A DNA stretch of 64,000 nucleotides from Mycobacterium sp. AT1 (lineage in GTDB: Bacteria; Actinomycetota; Actinomycetes; Mycobacteriales; Mycobacteriaceae), in the NCBI RefSeq assembly GCF_002043095.1, contig NZ_MVOC01000010.1, forward strand, positions 1-64,000, given 5' to 3'. The position numbers and the translations under genes were made by a program. Positions 53,125-62,683 of this stretch are shown here, piece by piece; the first letter of the stretch is position 1; each line of letters starts with the position of its first letter. The notes under the pieces are model-generated. The model ran no database searches, was not told the origin of the DNA, and saw only the letters and a program-made list of their open reading frames with translations.

Positions 53125-54660
53125 ATGACGGTTACGCATAGTCAGGCCACGGAAACCGGAGGGGCATTCTCCGGTCCCACCGGGTTGCTCATCGGCGGTC
53201 GGATCGTCGACGGGCATGCCGAGCCCATCGCCGTGACCAATCCGGCCACCGGTGAGGTGATCGTCGAGGTCGCCAGCGCAAGCCGGGACGACATCGACGA
53301 TGCCGTCAACGCCGCCCACGAGGCGTTCCGCGATGGGCCGTGGCGCACCATGGCGATCCAGGACCGAGCGCGGTTGATCCACCGCTTCGCCGACGGGATC
53401 GAGGCGAACATGGACACGCTGTACCGCTTGGAGACCCTCAACAACGGGCGACCGATTACCGAGACCAAGGCCCAGATCAACCGGCTCGCCGAGTGGTACC
53501 GCTACAACGCGGCACTTCTGCTGGCCGATCGCACGTCGGTCGTGCCTCTACGCGGTGACTACCACTCCTACACGACGCGCTTTCCTCTCGGCGTCGTGGC
53601 GATTCTCGCGTCGTTCAACCACCCCTTGATGATCGCGTCCAAGAGCCTGGCGCCCGCGCTCGCGACGGGCAACACCGTGGTGCTCAAGCCATCCGAACAG
53701 ACGCCGTTGACGGCGTTGATGATTGGTCAGATCGCGCTCGAGGCCGGGATTCCCGCCGGCGTCCTCAACGTGACGACCGGTCTCGGGCCCACCGCTGGTG
53801 CCGCACTGACCGAGCACCCCTTGGTCAAGAAGGCCGTCTTCACGGGCGGTACCGAGCCGGGGCGCACCATCGCCGTCGCGACGGCCAAACGGTTCGCCAA
53901 GGCCACGCTCGAGCTGGGCGGCAAGTCTCCAGTCCTGATCTTCGACGACACGCCCGTCGACGTGGCCGCTCGAGGTGCCGCATTCGGCGGTTTCGTCGGT
54001 GCGGGACAAACCTGCATCGCCGGGAGTCGACTGCTCATCCAGCGAACCATCTACGACGACGTCGTCGAGGAACTCGCCAGGGTCGCCGCGTCGATCCGCA
54101 TCGGTGATCCCGCCGACGCTGCCACGCAGTTGGGTCCCGTGATCTCCGAGCGGGCACGGCAACGCATCCTGGGGTACGTCGACGCCGCCGTCGGCGACGG
54201 CGCACGATTGGTCACCGGTGGCCGCGCGGCCACGGTGCCCGGCCTTCCGGGCGGGTTCTTCATCGAGCCGACGGTCCTCGCCGACGTGTCCAACGACATG
54301 CGGATCGCCCGCGAGGAGATCTTCGGTCCCGTCGTCGTCGCCATCCCCTTCGACGACGAGGCCGAGGCGATCGCGTTGGCCAACGACTCCGACTTCGGCC
54401 TGGGCTCTGCCATCTGGACCCGGGACGTCGCCCGCGCCCACCGGGTTGCCGGCCAGCTCGAGACCGGCATGGTGTGGATCAACGATCATCACCGACTGGA
54501 CCCGTCCTCACCGTGGGGCGGCGTGCGAGAAAGTGGTGTCGGCCGGGAAGGCGGGTGGGAGTCCTTCAACGACTTCACCCACGTGCGTGCCGTCACCGTC
54601 CGCATCGCTGCGGACGACGTGGACTGGTACGGCGGGGTCGCCACGGATCGGCTGAACTGA
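53125..54660 (+). CDS. Aldehyde dehydrogenase
   Basis: This 511-residue ALDH has SFNHPLMIASKSLAPALATG, the general base in ATLELGGKSPVLI, the nucleophile in GAGQTCIAGSRLL and EEIFGPVVVAIPF. It resembles vanillin/betaine-aldehyde-type enzymes. ATG 53125 is preceded by AAGGAT; longer starts would cover the operators. It heads an operon with a crotonase-family gene and an MFS transporter. Confidence 0.92.
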   Translation: MTVTHSQATETGGAFSGPTGLLIGGRIVDGHAEPIAVTNPATGEVIVEVASASRDDIDDAVNAAHEAFRDGPWRTMAIQDRARLIHRFADGIEANMDTLYRLETLNNGRPITETKAQINRLAEWYRYNAALLLADRTSVVPLRGDYHSYTTRFPLGVVAILASFNHPLMIASKSLAPALATGNTVVLKPSEQTPLTALMIGQIALEAGIPAGVLNVTTGLGPTAGAALTEHPLVKKAVFTGGTEPGRTIAVATAKRFAKATLELGGKSPVLIFDDTPVDVAARGAAFGGFVGAGQTCIAGSRLLIQRTIYDDVVEELARVAASIRIGDPADAATQLGPVISERARQRILGYVDAAVGDGARLVTGGRAATVPGLPGGFFIEPTVLADVSNDMRIAREEIFGPVVVAIPFDDEAEAIALANDSDFGLGSAIWTRDVARAHRVAGQLETGMVWINDHHRLDPSSPWGGVRESGVGREGGWESFNDFTHVRAVTVRIAADDVDWYGGVATDRLN

Positions 54661-54661
54661 G

Positions 54662-55393
54662 ATGACGGAACTCAAGATCGACGAATGCCGCGACGGCGTG
54701 GTCGACGTGGTGATCGACCGGGCGCCGGACAACCTCATGAGCGTCGAAATGTGCGCGCAACTAACGGCATTGGCGACGGATCCGCCAGCGGACGCACACA
54801 TCCTGCGGCTGCGCGCCATCGGAGGAATGTTCTGCGGTGGACGCGACCGTGCCGGCACCGATCCCGCAGACCTCGTCGCCGAGACGCGCGTGCTCGCCGG
54901 GCTACATCGGGCCCTGCGGGAGAGTCGGCTGGTGTCGATCGCCGAGGTGCACGCCGACGCGGCAGGATTCGGGGTCGGTCTCATCGCCGCCTGCGACGTC
55001 TCGGTCGCGGTGCGCGATGCCGCCTTCTGGTTCCCCGAGGTGGGGATAAACCTGGCTCCCGCTCTGGTTCTCGCGTGGCTGCCCCGAATGGTGGGCGACC
55101 GAGATGCGTTCTGGCTCACCGCGACAGGTGAGCGGATTTCGGCGGATCGAGCAGAACGACTCGGGCTGATCAACGAGGTCGTCGCCGACGCCAACGCGCT
55201 CACCGAGACCGTCACCCGACGGATCACCGCTCTGCGCACCCGTAATCCGCGCATCCACGCCGAGATCAAGTCGATGATTCGCACGTTCAATGCGCTCGAC
55301 GAGAACCAGGCGCTTGAGACGAGCATTCACCGCCTCACGGTGGGTGCGCTTCGCCGGCACGAGGGCACGTCCGCGGCCGGCACGCCGTCCTGA
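54662..55393 (+). CDS. Crotonase-fold (enoyl-CoA hydratase-like) protein
   Basis: This 243-residue protein has weaker crotonase features: VVIDRAPDNLMSVEMCAQL, IGGMFCGGRDRAG and AEVHADAAGFGVGLIAACDV. The first strand lacks the usual NRP and the oxyanion sequence is altered, so it may be a hydrolase or lyase (feruloyl-CoA-type cleavage is one option next to an ALDH). It starts one base after the ALDH stop. Confidence 0.8.
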   Translation: MTELKIDECRDGVVDVVIDRAPDNLMSVEMCAQLTALATDPPADAHILRLRAIGGMFCGGRDRAGTDPADLVAETRVLAGLHRALRESRLVSIAEVHADAAGFGVGLIAACDVSVAVRDAAFWFPEVGINLAPALVLAWLPRMVGDRDAFWLTATGERISADRAERLGLINEVVADANALTETVTRRITALRTRNPRIHAEIKSMIRTFNALDENQALETSIHRLTVGALRRHEGTSAAGTPS

Positions 55394-55434
55394 CCTGACC
55401 TGACCACATCGCGACATCGGGCAAAGGAGCCTTC

Positions 55435-56814
55435 GTGACCATCGGAAAGACCGCGCAACCTTGGCACCGGGACATCACCCGTTACCAATGGTCCGTCCTC
55501 GCAGCCACCACGTTGGGCTGGGCTCTGGACGGCTTCGACTACACCCTGTTCACCCAGGTGGTCGGGCCGGCCACGGCCGACCTCATCGGGCAACCGTCGA
55601 CCTTTCACAGCGGTCTGGCCGTCACCGTGTTCCTGGTCGGCTGGGCGCTTGGTGCGATCACCCTCGGAGTGGTTGCCGACTACGTCGGCCGGGTCCGGGT
55701 GCTCATCGCCGGGGTGCTGCTGTACTCGGTGTTCACGGCGCTGGCCGTGATCGTCCCGAATTACGAACTGTTCCTGGCGTTCCGATTCGTCGCAGGCATC
55801 GGTTCGGGCGTCGAACTCCCCATCGGCGCCGCGCTGGTGGCGGAGGCGTGGTCGAGGAGTCGGCACCGGGCCAAGGCCAGCGGCATCATGATGTCCGGCC
55901 TGGCCTGGGGCGCGCTGCTGGCGGCCCTCGTGTACAGCCTCGCCGGTTCTCTGGGCTGGCGCTGGGTCATGGCCTTCGGCGTGCTGCCTGCTCTGCTGGT
56001 GCTCTACATCCGCCGCAACGTGCACGAGCCCGAGACGATGGTGGCCGTGAAGGCGGCGCGCAAGGAACGTAAGGCGCAGCGCGTCGCGGGGGCGGCGCGC
56101 CTTGAGGCCGACCGATTCGTGCTGACCCGCCTGTTCACCCGGCCGCTCCTTTCCACCACTTTGGCGTGCACACTGATCTGCATCGGAGCGCTCTTCGCCT
56201 TCTGGGGAGTGACCACCTGGACGCCACAGAACATTCGCGAGGTGGTGGCCGCCGACGGCATCACCGGCGCCGGTGCCGTCTCGGCGGTGGCCTGGGGCAC
56301 CACGATGCTCAACGTCGGCGGGATAATCGGTTACACCACATGGGGATTCATCGCGGAGAAAATCGGCCGCAAGAAGACCTACCTGATGAGCATCACGGTC
56401 GGTCTCGTCTCGGTCTGCATCCTCTATCCGTTCGGGCACACGTTCACCATGTACATGTGGTTGCTGCCCGTCGTCGGGTTCGGTGTGTTCGGCGTCCTTA
56501 GCGGAAATGCCGTGTACTTCCCCGAACTGTTCGGCCCCTCGGTGCGAGCGTCGGCAATGGCCGTGACCAACAGCATCGGCAGGCTGTGCACCGCTGCCGG
56601 CCCTCTTGTCGCCGGGCTGATCGCCACGAGCTGGTTCGGCGGGAGCATTGCGATGGCGACCACGGTGGTCTCGGCCCTGATCGTCATCTCGTTGATTGGG
56701 TTGATGCGACTGCCGGAGACGCACGGGCGGTTCGTCCACGGCGAAATCACAACTCCCGAGGCCGCGGTCAGCGACTCCGGTGCGCCGACGGTGTCGGGGC
56801 GCACCGAGAGCTGA
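55435..56814 (+). CDS. MFS transporter (aromatic acid:H+ symporter-like)
   Basis: This 459-residue protein has twelve hydrophobic segments, DGFDYTLFTQVVGPAT in the first helix and GVVADYVGRVR after the second, the MFS A-motif, as in AAHS/sugar-acid importers. EKIGRKKTYLMS repeats the motif in the second half. It is last in the GntR-controlled ALDH operon and probably imports the substrate. Confidence 0.88.
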   Translation: MTIGKTAQPWHRDITRYQWSVLAATTLGWALDGFDYTLFTQVVGPATADLIGQPSTFHSGLAVTVFLVGWALGAITLGVVADYVGRVRVLIAGVLLYSVFTALAVIVPNYELFLAFRFVAGIGSGVELPIGAALVAEAWSRSRHRAKASGIMMSGLAWGALLAALVYSLAGSLGWRWVMAFGVLPALLVLYIRRNVHEPETMVAVKAARKERKAQRVAGAARLEADRFVLTRLFTRPLLSTTLACTLICIGALFAFWGVTTWTPQNIREVVAADGITGAGAVSAVAWGTTMLNVGGIIGYTTWGFIAEKIGRKKTYLMSITVGLVSVCILYPFGHTFTMYMWLLPVVGFGVFGVLSGNAVYFPELFGPSVRASAMAVTNSIGRLCTAAGPLVAGLIATSWFGGSIAMATTVVSALIVISLIGLMRLPETHGRFVHGEITTPEAAVSDSGAPTVSGRTES

Positions 56815-56829
56815 GGTGCCAGTCCGGCT

Positions 56830-57117
56830 CTAGTGCGCCGAGCCGGCAGGCGGCATCCGGCGGACCCGCACATCCGGGAACGTCGGCACCTCGAATCTGG
56901 CGTGCACCACGGTCTGGTCGCACGTGTTCCTGGCGTGCTCCGCGATCTCACCGAGGGTGGTCACCCACATGCCGTCCATCGCCTTGACGGTCTCGATCAG
57001 TCGCTCAAGAGCCACGGCCTTCGACGGACGCCCGGAGATGAAGGGGTGGTTGGTCAGCACGAAGCATCCGCCCTCGAGGTGGTGGGCCTCGGCCTCCAAC
57101 GTCCACATCTCGAGCAC
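56830..57117 (-). pseudogene. Polysaccharide-deacetylase/PuuE-like protein, C-terminal fragment
   Basis: About 95 codons match the end of PuuE/allantoinase-like deacetylases: GGCFVLTNHPFISGRPSKAV and MWVTTLGEIAEHARN. The N-terminal metal-binding part is absent. The break, at about 57117, coincides with the break in the IclR fragment on the other strand, so one deletion removed both 5' ends. Confidence 0.65.
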
Positions 57118-57620
57118 CTTGGCGGGAGCTCACCCAGCGCACGGGGGAGACGACCGCATTGGTGATCTGGAACGGACACGAATCCGTCGTCGTGGAGGAG
57201 GTGCAGAGCCCCAAGCAGGTCAAGCACACCGCCCCGGTGGGGACTCGATATGACACCCACCAGAGTTCCTCGGTGCAGGTGTTCCTCTCGGAGATGCCCT
57301 CGGCGGACGTCCGTCGTCTGTTCGAGCGACGGCAGATCGTCGGCCCGGACGGTGCGGACGCCGTGGACGCCTATCTCGACGAGCTGGACGGGGCGCGTCG
57401 ACGCGGCTATGCCGTCAACGACGGCCAAACCTCGTTGGAGGAGGTCGGGATCGCCGCACCGGTTCACGACCACCGCGGCGTCCTGGTCGCCGCGGCCATG
57501 CTCTCGGCGCCCCGGTTCCGGGTTCCCGCCGGAATGCTCGACCAACTGGGAGGCGCCGTCGCCGACGCCGCCCGTCGGGTTTCGCTACGCCTCGGCTCGC
57601 CTGCGCCCGCAAGCGGCTGA
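57117..57620 (+). pseudogene. IclR-family regulator, C-terminal effector-domain fragment
   Basis: From about 57117 the frame reads RELTQRTGETTALVIWNGHE, then HTAPVGTRYDTHQSSS, GYAVNDGQTSLEEVGIAAPV and LVAAAMLSAPRFRVP, the IclR effector domain. The N-terminal HTH is missing and a start codon is available only inside the domain. It presumably once regulated the divergent deacetylase gene. Confidence 0.7.
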
Positions 57621-57638
57621 CCGGTACGCGCCCTACCC

Positions 57639-57872
57639 GGTCACCCCGCCGGCGTCACATCCGCGCCGGACCCCTTGATCGACGCCTTGGCGCGCTTCTC
57701 GGCTCGGACAGCCCTGGTGCCACGCATGAATCCGGTCGCCGAGACCGCGGCCGCCATCAGAGCCGACTCCCCGGCGATGAACGGGTGGAAGCCGACACCG
57801 GCGCCGCCGCGGCCCTTCACTGGGATGTCGGCGACTTCGGTGACCTTCCAACCCTTTTCGGAGATCGACAGG
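57639..57872. repeat. Direct repeat unit: 3' end of the GyrA-like gene (partner of 26117-26294)
   Basis: This is the intact copy of the gene tail whose decayed twin lies 31.5 kb upstream in the same orientation. Similarity starts two bases outside the stop codon and runs about 230 bases into the gene, then ends. Confidence 0.8.
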
Positions 57873-59779
57873 ATGGCTTCGCCGTTCTCGCACGTGAGCG
57901 GCAGGGCGGCGATCACTTCGTCGCCGTCGGCCGCCAGCTTCACGCCGGCCACGCCGTTTCCTGCCGCGCCCTGCGGATTCACTGCGGCAGGGTCGACGCG
58001 CAGCACCTTCCCGCGGCGCGTCACCAATGCCAGATGTGACCCGGGAGCCATCACCCCGGATCGCAGGAGCCCGTTGATGTCGGGTGCCACCGGGATGTCG
58101 CGGATCTTGTACGGCAGGCCGCCACCGGTGGTGAACTTGATTCGTCCGTCGGTCCAGACGGCCCAGCCGAGCCCCGAGGTCAGCAGCTCGCCGTGGCTGT
58201 CGGAGAACACGCCGCGGTCGTCGAGTCGCCACGCGGTGTTGACCTTGCGCTCGCGGGCGCCGTCCTCGTCCGAACTGGACGTCACCGGCACCGCTTCCAA
58301 GTCCAGCACCGTACGTCGGTCGAACTCGGGGCCCTTGAACAGTTTGGCGGTCTCGACGAGTTCCTTGTCGATCACCACCCGGCGCGCATCGGGGTTGCCC
58401 ACCAACTCGGTCAGCTCGGCGAACTCGGCGTCCAGCTTCTCCGCTTCGGCCTGCAGCTCGATCACGTCGAGTTTCGTCAGGCGCCGAAGTTGCAGCGCCA
58501 GAACGTAATCAGCCTGGACGGCATCAATCCCGAAACGCTCCTGGAGCCCCTGGCGGGCCTCGTCGACGGTGTCGGAGTTTCGAATGACCGCGACGGCGGC
58601 GTCGATGTCGAGGTGGATGGTCATCAGGCCGGTCACCAGGTGGCGCCGGTCGGTGACCTTGTCCAGCCGATACTCGCTGCGCCGCAACACCACTGAATCG
58701 CGCAGGTGCAGGAAGGCGCCGATCAGCTCACGCACCGTCCACCAGCGCGGCACCCGGTCCTCGTCGAGCGCGACCAGGCTCGCCGCGAACGTCGACTCCA
58801 GCGGTGTCAGGGCGAGCAGCTGGTCGCGGATCGTCTCGGCACTGTGGCCACGTTTGGCGGTCACCACGATGCGCAGCCCGTTGCGGCGATCGGTCAGGTC
58901 GGACATGTCGGCGACACCCGACATCTCGCCCGACTCGACCAGCGCCCGGATGCGTTCTTGCACAGTGTTACTCGCGACGCCAGGCGGTAGCTCGGTGACG
59001 ACGACGTTCTTCCCGTCCACCGACACCGTCCCGCGGACCGTGAGCTGCCCGCGCCCGGTGGTGATGTACTCCCGCAGCCCGGCCGTGCCCACCACGGTGG
59101 AACCGCAGCCCCAGTCGGGGCCGGGGATGAGTTTCATCAGTCTGTCGTCGGTCATGTTCGGGGTCTTCAGAAGTGCCCGGCAGGCGGCCATGATCTCGCG
59201 CGGATTGTGGGCCGGCACCTTGGTGGCCCAGCCCTCGGCGATGCCGACGGCACCGTTGCAGAGCAGTACCGGCCACTGCGCGGGCAGCACCGTCGGCTCG
59301 ACCCATTCCCCGTCGAAGGTCGGGACCATGGGCACCGCATGGTCGTTGAGTTCGGCGGTCAGTGCGGCACCGGGTGCCGACAGCCGCATCTCGGTGTAGC
59401 GATCGGCGGCGGGGATGTCACCTTGGATGCGGGGGAAAGCGCCCTGTCCGTCAATGACCTTCACGCGCTGGAACTCGGCGGCCATCAGCGCCGCCGCCCC
59501 GTACATCGACGCGCCGCCGTGTGGGTGCAGGTTGCCGGTGACGGCCGAGCAGACCTTGGAGGACTTCTGCGGCTTGTTGCCGGGCAGCAGTCGGGAGTCG
59601 AACATCTGATAGAGCAGTCGGCGCTGGCCCGGCTTGAGCCCGTCGAACGCGGACGGGATGGCGCGGTCGCTGACGCTGTAGAGCGCGAAGGTGAGCTGGT
59701 AGTGGTTCCAGTAGTCGTCGGCGCTCTGCTCGAGCACCAGATCCGGATTCTGGTCGGGAACATCAAGGGTGGCGGTCAC
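57641..59779 (-). CDS. Atypical type II topoisomerase, GyrA-like subunit (TopoNM-type)
   Basis: This 712-residue protein has the GyrA/ParC breakage-reunion domain. FDGLKPGQRRLLYQMF and TGNLHPHGGASMYGA are followed by the catalytic tyrosine Y128 in AADRYTEMRLS. It is shorter than mycobacterial GyrA, has a reduced beta-pinwheel tail and shows no clear GyrA-box. It is paired with a GyrB-like gene 8 bp upstream. M. smegmatis encodes such an atypical enzyme (TopoNM), reported to introduce positive supercoils. The assignment to that group is inferred. The start is GTG 59779. Confidence 0.88.
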   Translation of the reverse strand: MTATLDVPDQNPDLVLEQSADDYWNHYQLTFALYSVSDRAIPSAFDGLKPGQRRLLYQMFDSRLLPGNKPQKSSKVCSAVTGNLHPHGGASMYGAAALMAAEFQRVKVIDGQGAFPRIQGDIPAADRYTEMRLSAPGAALTAELNDHAVPMVPTFDGEWVEPTVLPAQWPVLLCNGAVGIAEGWATKVPAHNPREIMAACRALLKTPNMTDDRLMKLIPGPDWGCGSTVVGTAGLREYITTGRGQLTVRGTVSVDGKNVVVTELPPGVASNTVQERIRALVESGEMSGVADMSDLTDRRNGLRIVVTAKRGHSAETIRDQLLALTPLESTFAASLVALDEDRVPRWWTVRELIGAFLHLRDSVVLRRSEYRLDKVTDRRHLVTGLMTIHLDIDAAVAVIRNSDTVDEARQGLQERFGIDAVQADYVLALQLRRLTKLDVIELQAEAEKLDAEFAELTELVGNPDARRVVIDKELVETAKLFKGPEFDRRTVLDLEAVPVTSSSDEDGARERKVNTAWRLDDRGVFSDSHGELLTSGLGWAVWTDGRIKFTTGGGLPYKIRDIPVAPDINGLLRSGVMAPGSHLALVTRRGKVLRVDPAAVNPQGAAGNGVAGVKLAADGDEVIAALPLTCENGEAILSISEKGWKVTEVADIPVKGRGGAGVGFHPFIAGESALMAAAVSATGFMRGTRAVRAEKRAKASIKGSGADVTPAG

Positions 59780-59787
59780 GTGTTCTC

Positions 59788-61821
59788 CTAGCTGAGGTCA
59801 AGCGCAAGGGTGTCGACGCGGGAGGCGGCATCGGCCATCCACGTGCGCCTGCCCTCCGGCGGTCCGCCGAACAGTGTGTGGTGCAGCTTCGGATCGCCGT
59901 CGTCGAGGTGCACCCGAATCACGGTGCGCCGCTCCGGATCCAGCACGGTGTTCCAGAAGTCGTCGGCGTCCATCTCGCCGAGGCCCTTGTTGCGCTGAAC
60001 CTCCACCTTGCGCTTGGAGGTGGCCTTCAATTGGGCCACCGCAGCATCGCGCTCGGACTCGTCCTGGCAGTAGATCCGCTCCTGGCCGTCCTTGACCACG
60101 AACAGCGGTGGCAACGTCACGTAGACCATGCCGGCCTTGACGAGCGGCCGGTAGAAGTCGAGGAACATCGAGATGAGGCTGGAGTTGATGTTGCCGCCGT
60201 CGGGGTCGGCGTCGGAGGCGAACAGGATCCGGTCATACCGGCAGGACTCCGGGTCGCAGTTGTCCCGGATACCGCAGCCAAGGATGCGTTCGATCGAATC
60301 GAACTCGTCCTTGATCCTGGCCTTGCTGACGGTGAATCCGTAGACGTTGGGCGGCTTGCCCTTCAGCGGGAAGGCCGCCTGGAAGGTGGCGTCACGGGCG
60401 GCTTTGATCGTGCCCAGCGCGGAATCGCCCTCACACAGGAACAGCTCGGCCCCCGAGCCGCGCCCGGTCTCCCGGCTGGGCAGCAGCTTCGGCGGCAGCG
60501 ACAGGTTCGTGCCCAGGCCCTTGGCCTTCGACGCCGCCCGGGACCTGGCCTTCGCGCCCTCGGCACTGCGGCGCGCCCTTGCGGCCTCCAGCGCCAGCTG
60601 GGTCCATCGCGACACGGCGTCGCCGTTGCCTGGGTTGGCGGCCCAGATGGTGACGCTGCGGGCCACGTCCGGGGTCATCGCCACGTTCAGCGAGCGCGAC
60701 GACACCGCGGTCTTGGCTTGGGAGTCCCAGGCCACGTCGGGTGCCCGGGTGTCCACGGCGAGCGCGGTGACCGCCGCGAAGTCCTGTGCCTCCGGGCCGT
60801 CTTCGCCCTTCGCCAGGCCCAGGTCGCGGATGCGGGATGCGCGATCGGCCAGCGCTTCGGACAGGCCCTTCACCGCTGCGGTCAAGTGTGATCCGCCGCC
60901 GGGGGTGCGCACGGTGTTGCAGAACGCGGCGACGGTGGCCGGCTCGGCGGGGCCTGCGGTCAGGGACCAGCGGAACGGGGTCGCGCCGCGGCCGGTGGTG
61001 TACTCGCCGCGACCCTCGACCACGGCGCGCACGCCAGGCACCGGGGTGCCCGCCGCGACGCACATCAGGTCGAGCAGGGTGTCGGTGCCCCACGGGCCGT
61101 GGAACGGTTCGAGCAGCTCGGGCCGGACGTCGTCGCCGGGCCAGCCCTCGTCGACGACGAGCAGGTGCACGCCGGGGGACATCCTGGCCGCCGCGTGCGC
61201 CCTGAGTAGGACTTCGTTGACGTCGACCGTCGAATCCGGTACCACGGCCGCGTCGAACAGGATGCGCACGGTGGTGCCGTGGGCGTCGGGTTGGCGATTG
61301 CCTGCGCCGCGGAGTTTCTGGGCGTCGGCGCGGGTGAACGGGGCGTCGGGATCGAAGTCCTTGCCGTCGAACGTTCCCGGGTAGCCGCCGCCAAAGCTCT
61401 GCAGGTAGGTCTTTCCGGCCCGGCGCACGGTTACGTCGGTGCGCGCGGAGATGAAAACCGCTGCGGCCGCGCCGATTCCGTTCAGGCCGGCGCCCGTGCT
61501 GGCCGCGTCGACGTGCGCGGAGAACTTGCCGCCCGCCCGCGCGGTACCCAGCGTCTTGACGATGCCGTTCTTGCCGTTGACCGGGTCGGAGTCGACGGGC
61601 AGGCCGCGACCGTCGTCGGCGACACTGACTGACCCGTCGGCGTGCAGGGTGATGGTGACCGTCGACCCACCGTTGGCGGGGTCGGCGACCTCTTCGATCG
61701 CGTTGTCCACCAGCTCGCGCAGCGCGGTGTTGAGCACGTCCAGACCGAGGTTGACCGCCGGCCGCAGGCGTGTGTGTTGGACATCGTCGAGCTCGGTGAT
61801 GTCGGCGGCGGTGTAACTCAC
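59788..61821 (-). CDS. Atypical type II topoisomerase, GyrB-like ATPase subunit (TopoNM-type)
   Basis: This 677-residue protein has a GHKL ATPase domain (RELVDNAIEEV, VADDGRGLPVD, TGAGLNGIGAA), the transducer and a TOPRIM domain (LFLCEGDSALG and FASDADPDGGNINSSL). The usual DADVDG-x-H-I of GyrB is altered after the DG, and EGDSAGG reads EGDSALG. With the GyrA-like subunit it should form an ATP-dependent heterotetramer separate from housekeeping gyrase. The start is GTG 61821. Confidence 0.9.
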   Translation of the reverse strand: MSYTAADITELDDVQHTRLRPAVNLGLDVLNTALRELVDNAIEEVADPANGGSTVTITLHADGSVSVADDGRGLPVDSDPVNGKNGIVKTLGTARAGGKFSAHVDAASTGAGLNGIGAAAAVFISARTDVTVRRAGKTYLQSFGGGYPGTFDGKDFDPDAPFTRADAQKLRGAGNRQPDAHGTTVRILFDAAVVPDSTVDVNEVLLRAHAAARMSPGVHLLVVDEGWPGDDVRPELLEPFHGPWGTDTLLDLMCVAAGTPVPGVRAVVEGRGEYTTGRGATPFRWSLTAGPAEPATVAAFCNTVRTPGGGSHLTAAVKGLSEALADRASRIRDLGLAKGEDGPEAQDFAAVTALAVDTRAPDVAWDSQAKTAVSSRSLNVAMTPDVARSVTIWAANPGNGDAVSRWTQLALEAARARRSAEGAKARSRAASKAKGLGTNLSLPPKLLPSRETGRGSGAELFLCEGDSALGTIKAARDATFQAAFPLKGKPPNVYGFTVSKARIKDEFDSIERILGCGIRDNCDPESCRYDRILFASDADPDGGNINSSLISMFLDFYRPLVKAGMVYVTLPPLFVVKDGQERIYCQDESERDAAVAQLKATSKRKVEVQRNKGLGEMDADDFWNTVLDPERRTVIRVHLDDGDPKLHHTLFGGPPEGRRTWMADAASRVDTLALDLS

Positions 61822-61901
61822 TGCGCGCCCCTTCCATCGTTCTTGGGTGTGCCGCAGGAATCGTAGACGGCCGATCGGACATCGTCGTGCAACCGCGGCG
61901 G

Positions 61902-61919
61902 CGTATGAGCAGACTCATA
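61902..61919. promoter_or_regulatory. Inverted repeat between the topoisomerase and marR genes
   Basis: GTATGAG-CAGA-CTCATAC is a perfect 7-bp inverted repeat in the 278-bp divergent region, 81 bases upstream of the GyrB-like start. A second short repeat, TTCGA-GG-TCGAA, lies at 62072-62083 close to the MarR start. Either could be a MarR operator. Confidence 0.5.
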
Positions 61920-62099
61920 CCCTCGACGGCCCAGACACTGACTCCCATCACCAATACTGCCGTCACCCTCGACCAGGGGCGACCGGCCTGGACAATGTCG
62001 ACGCCGACGGAGCCGCTCATGCGCCGATGTTCGGGTAGTCACACCCTCGCGGTCTACGGCCTCAGCGGAACTTCGAGGTCGAAGCATTATGCTGGGTGC

Positions 62100-62591
62100 A
62101 TGGCCGATGAGCTCAACCCAGCCCAGATGCGGGCCTACTTCGCATTGACGGAGACGGTGAGCCTGCTGCAGTACGCGGTGCGGCATCAGCTTCAAGCCGA
62201 GGGCGGCCTGAGCTACGTCCAGTTCGAGATTCTGGCCAAACTCGCCAACGCCGACCGTCCGATGACCATGACCGACTTGGCCGACGGCGTGGTTTACAGC
62301 CGCTCGGGGCTCACGCATCAGGCCGGCCTGCTGGAGAAGGACGGCCTCATCGCGCGCGCGGCGTCCCCAGACGACCAGCGCGCCACGATCGTCAACGTCA
62401 CCGACGAGGGCCGCGCCCGTGTCGCGAAGGTCTTGCCCGGCCACGTCGAGGTCGTGCGCGAGCTGCTGTTCGACTCCCTCGACGCAAGCGATGTTCGCAC
62501 CCTTGGAGACATGATGGAGAACGCGCGAGATCACATGCGATCGCGGCCGCCCCGATCGGCCGCACCGCGCAAGCGTCGCGCCAACGGTTGA
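62100..62591 (+). CDS. MarR-family transcriptional regulator
   Basis: This 163-residue protein has the winged-helix pattern YVQFEILAKLANADRPMTMT, LADGVVYSRSGLTHQAGLLE and DGLIARAASPDDQRATIVNV, with a basic tail (PPRSAAPRKRRANG). A TATGCT -10-like element sits just upstream, so the mRNA may have a very short leader. It is divergent from the topoisomerase genes. Confidence 0.88.
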   Translation: MADELNPAQMRAYFALTETVSLLQYAVRHQLQAEGGLSYVQFEILAKLANADRPMTMTDLADGVVYSRSGLTHQAGLLEKDGLIARAASPDDQRATIVNVTDEGRARVAKVLPGHVEVVRELLFDSLDASDVRTLGDMMENARDHMRSRPPRSAAPRKRRANG

Positions 62592-62683
62592 ACCTCACGG
62601 TCGACGAGCCACTACGTGGGGACGAATCTCACCGTTGATTCCGCGACCCAATGATCGCTCCTCCCATGCGGTTGCGGTGAGGG

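Noticed and set aside
60431..62020. Minus-strand open frame of 529 codons
   Set aside because: Overlaps the GyrB-like gene in another frame and is arginine-rich shadow sequence.
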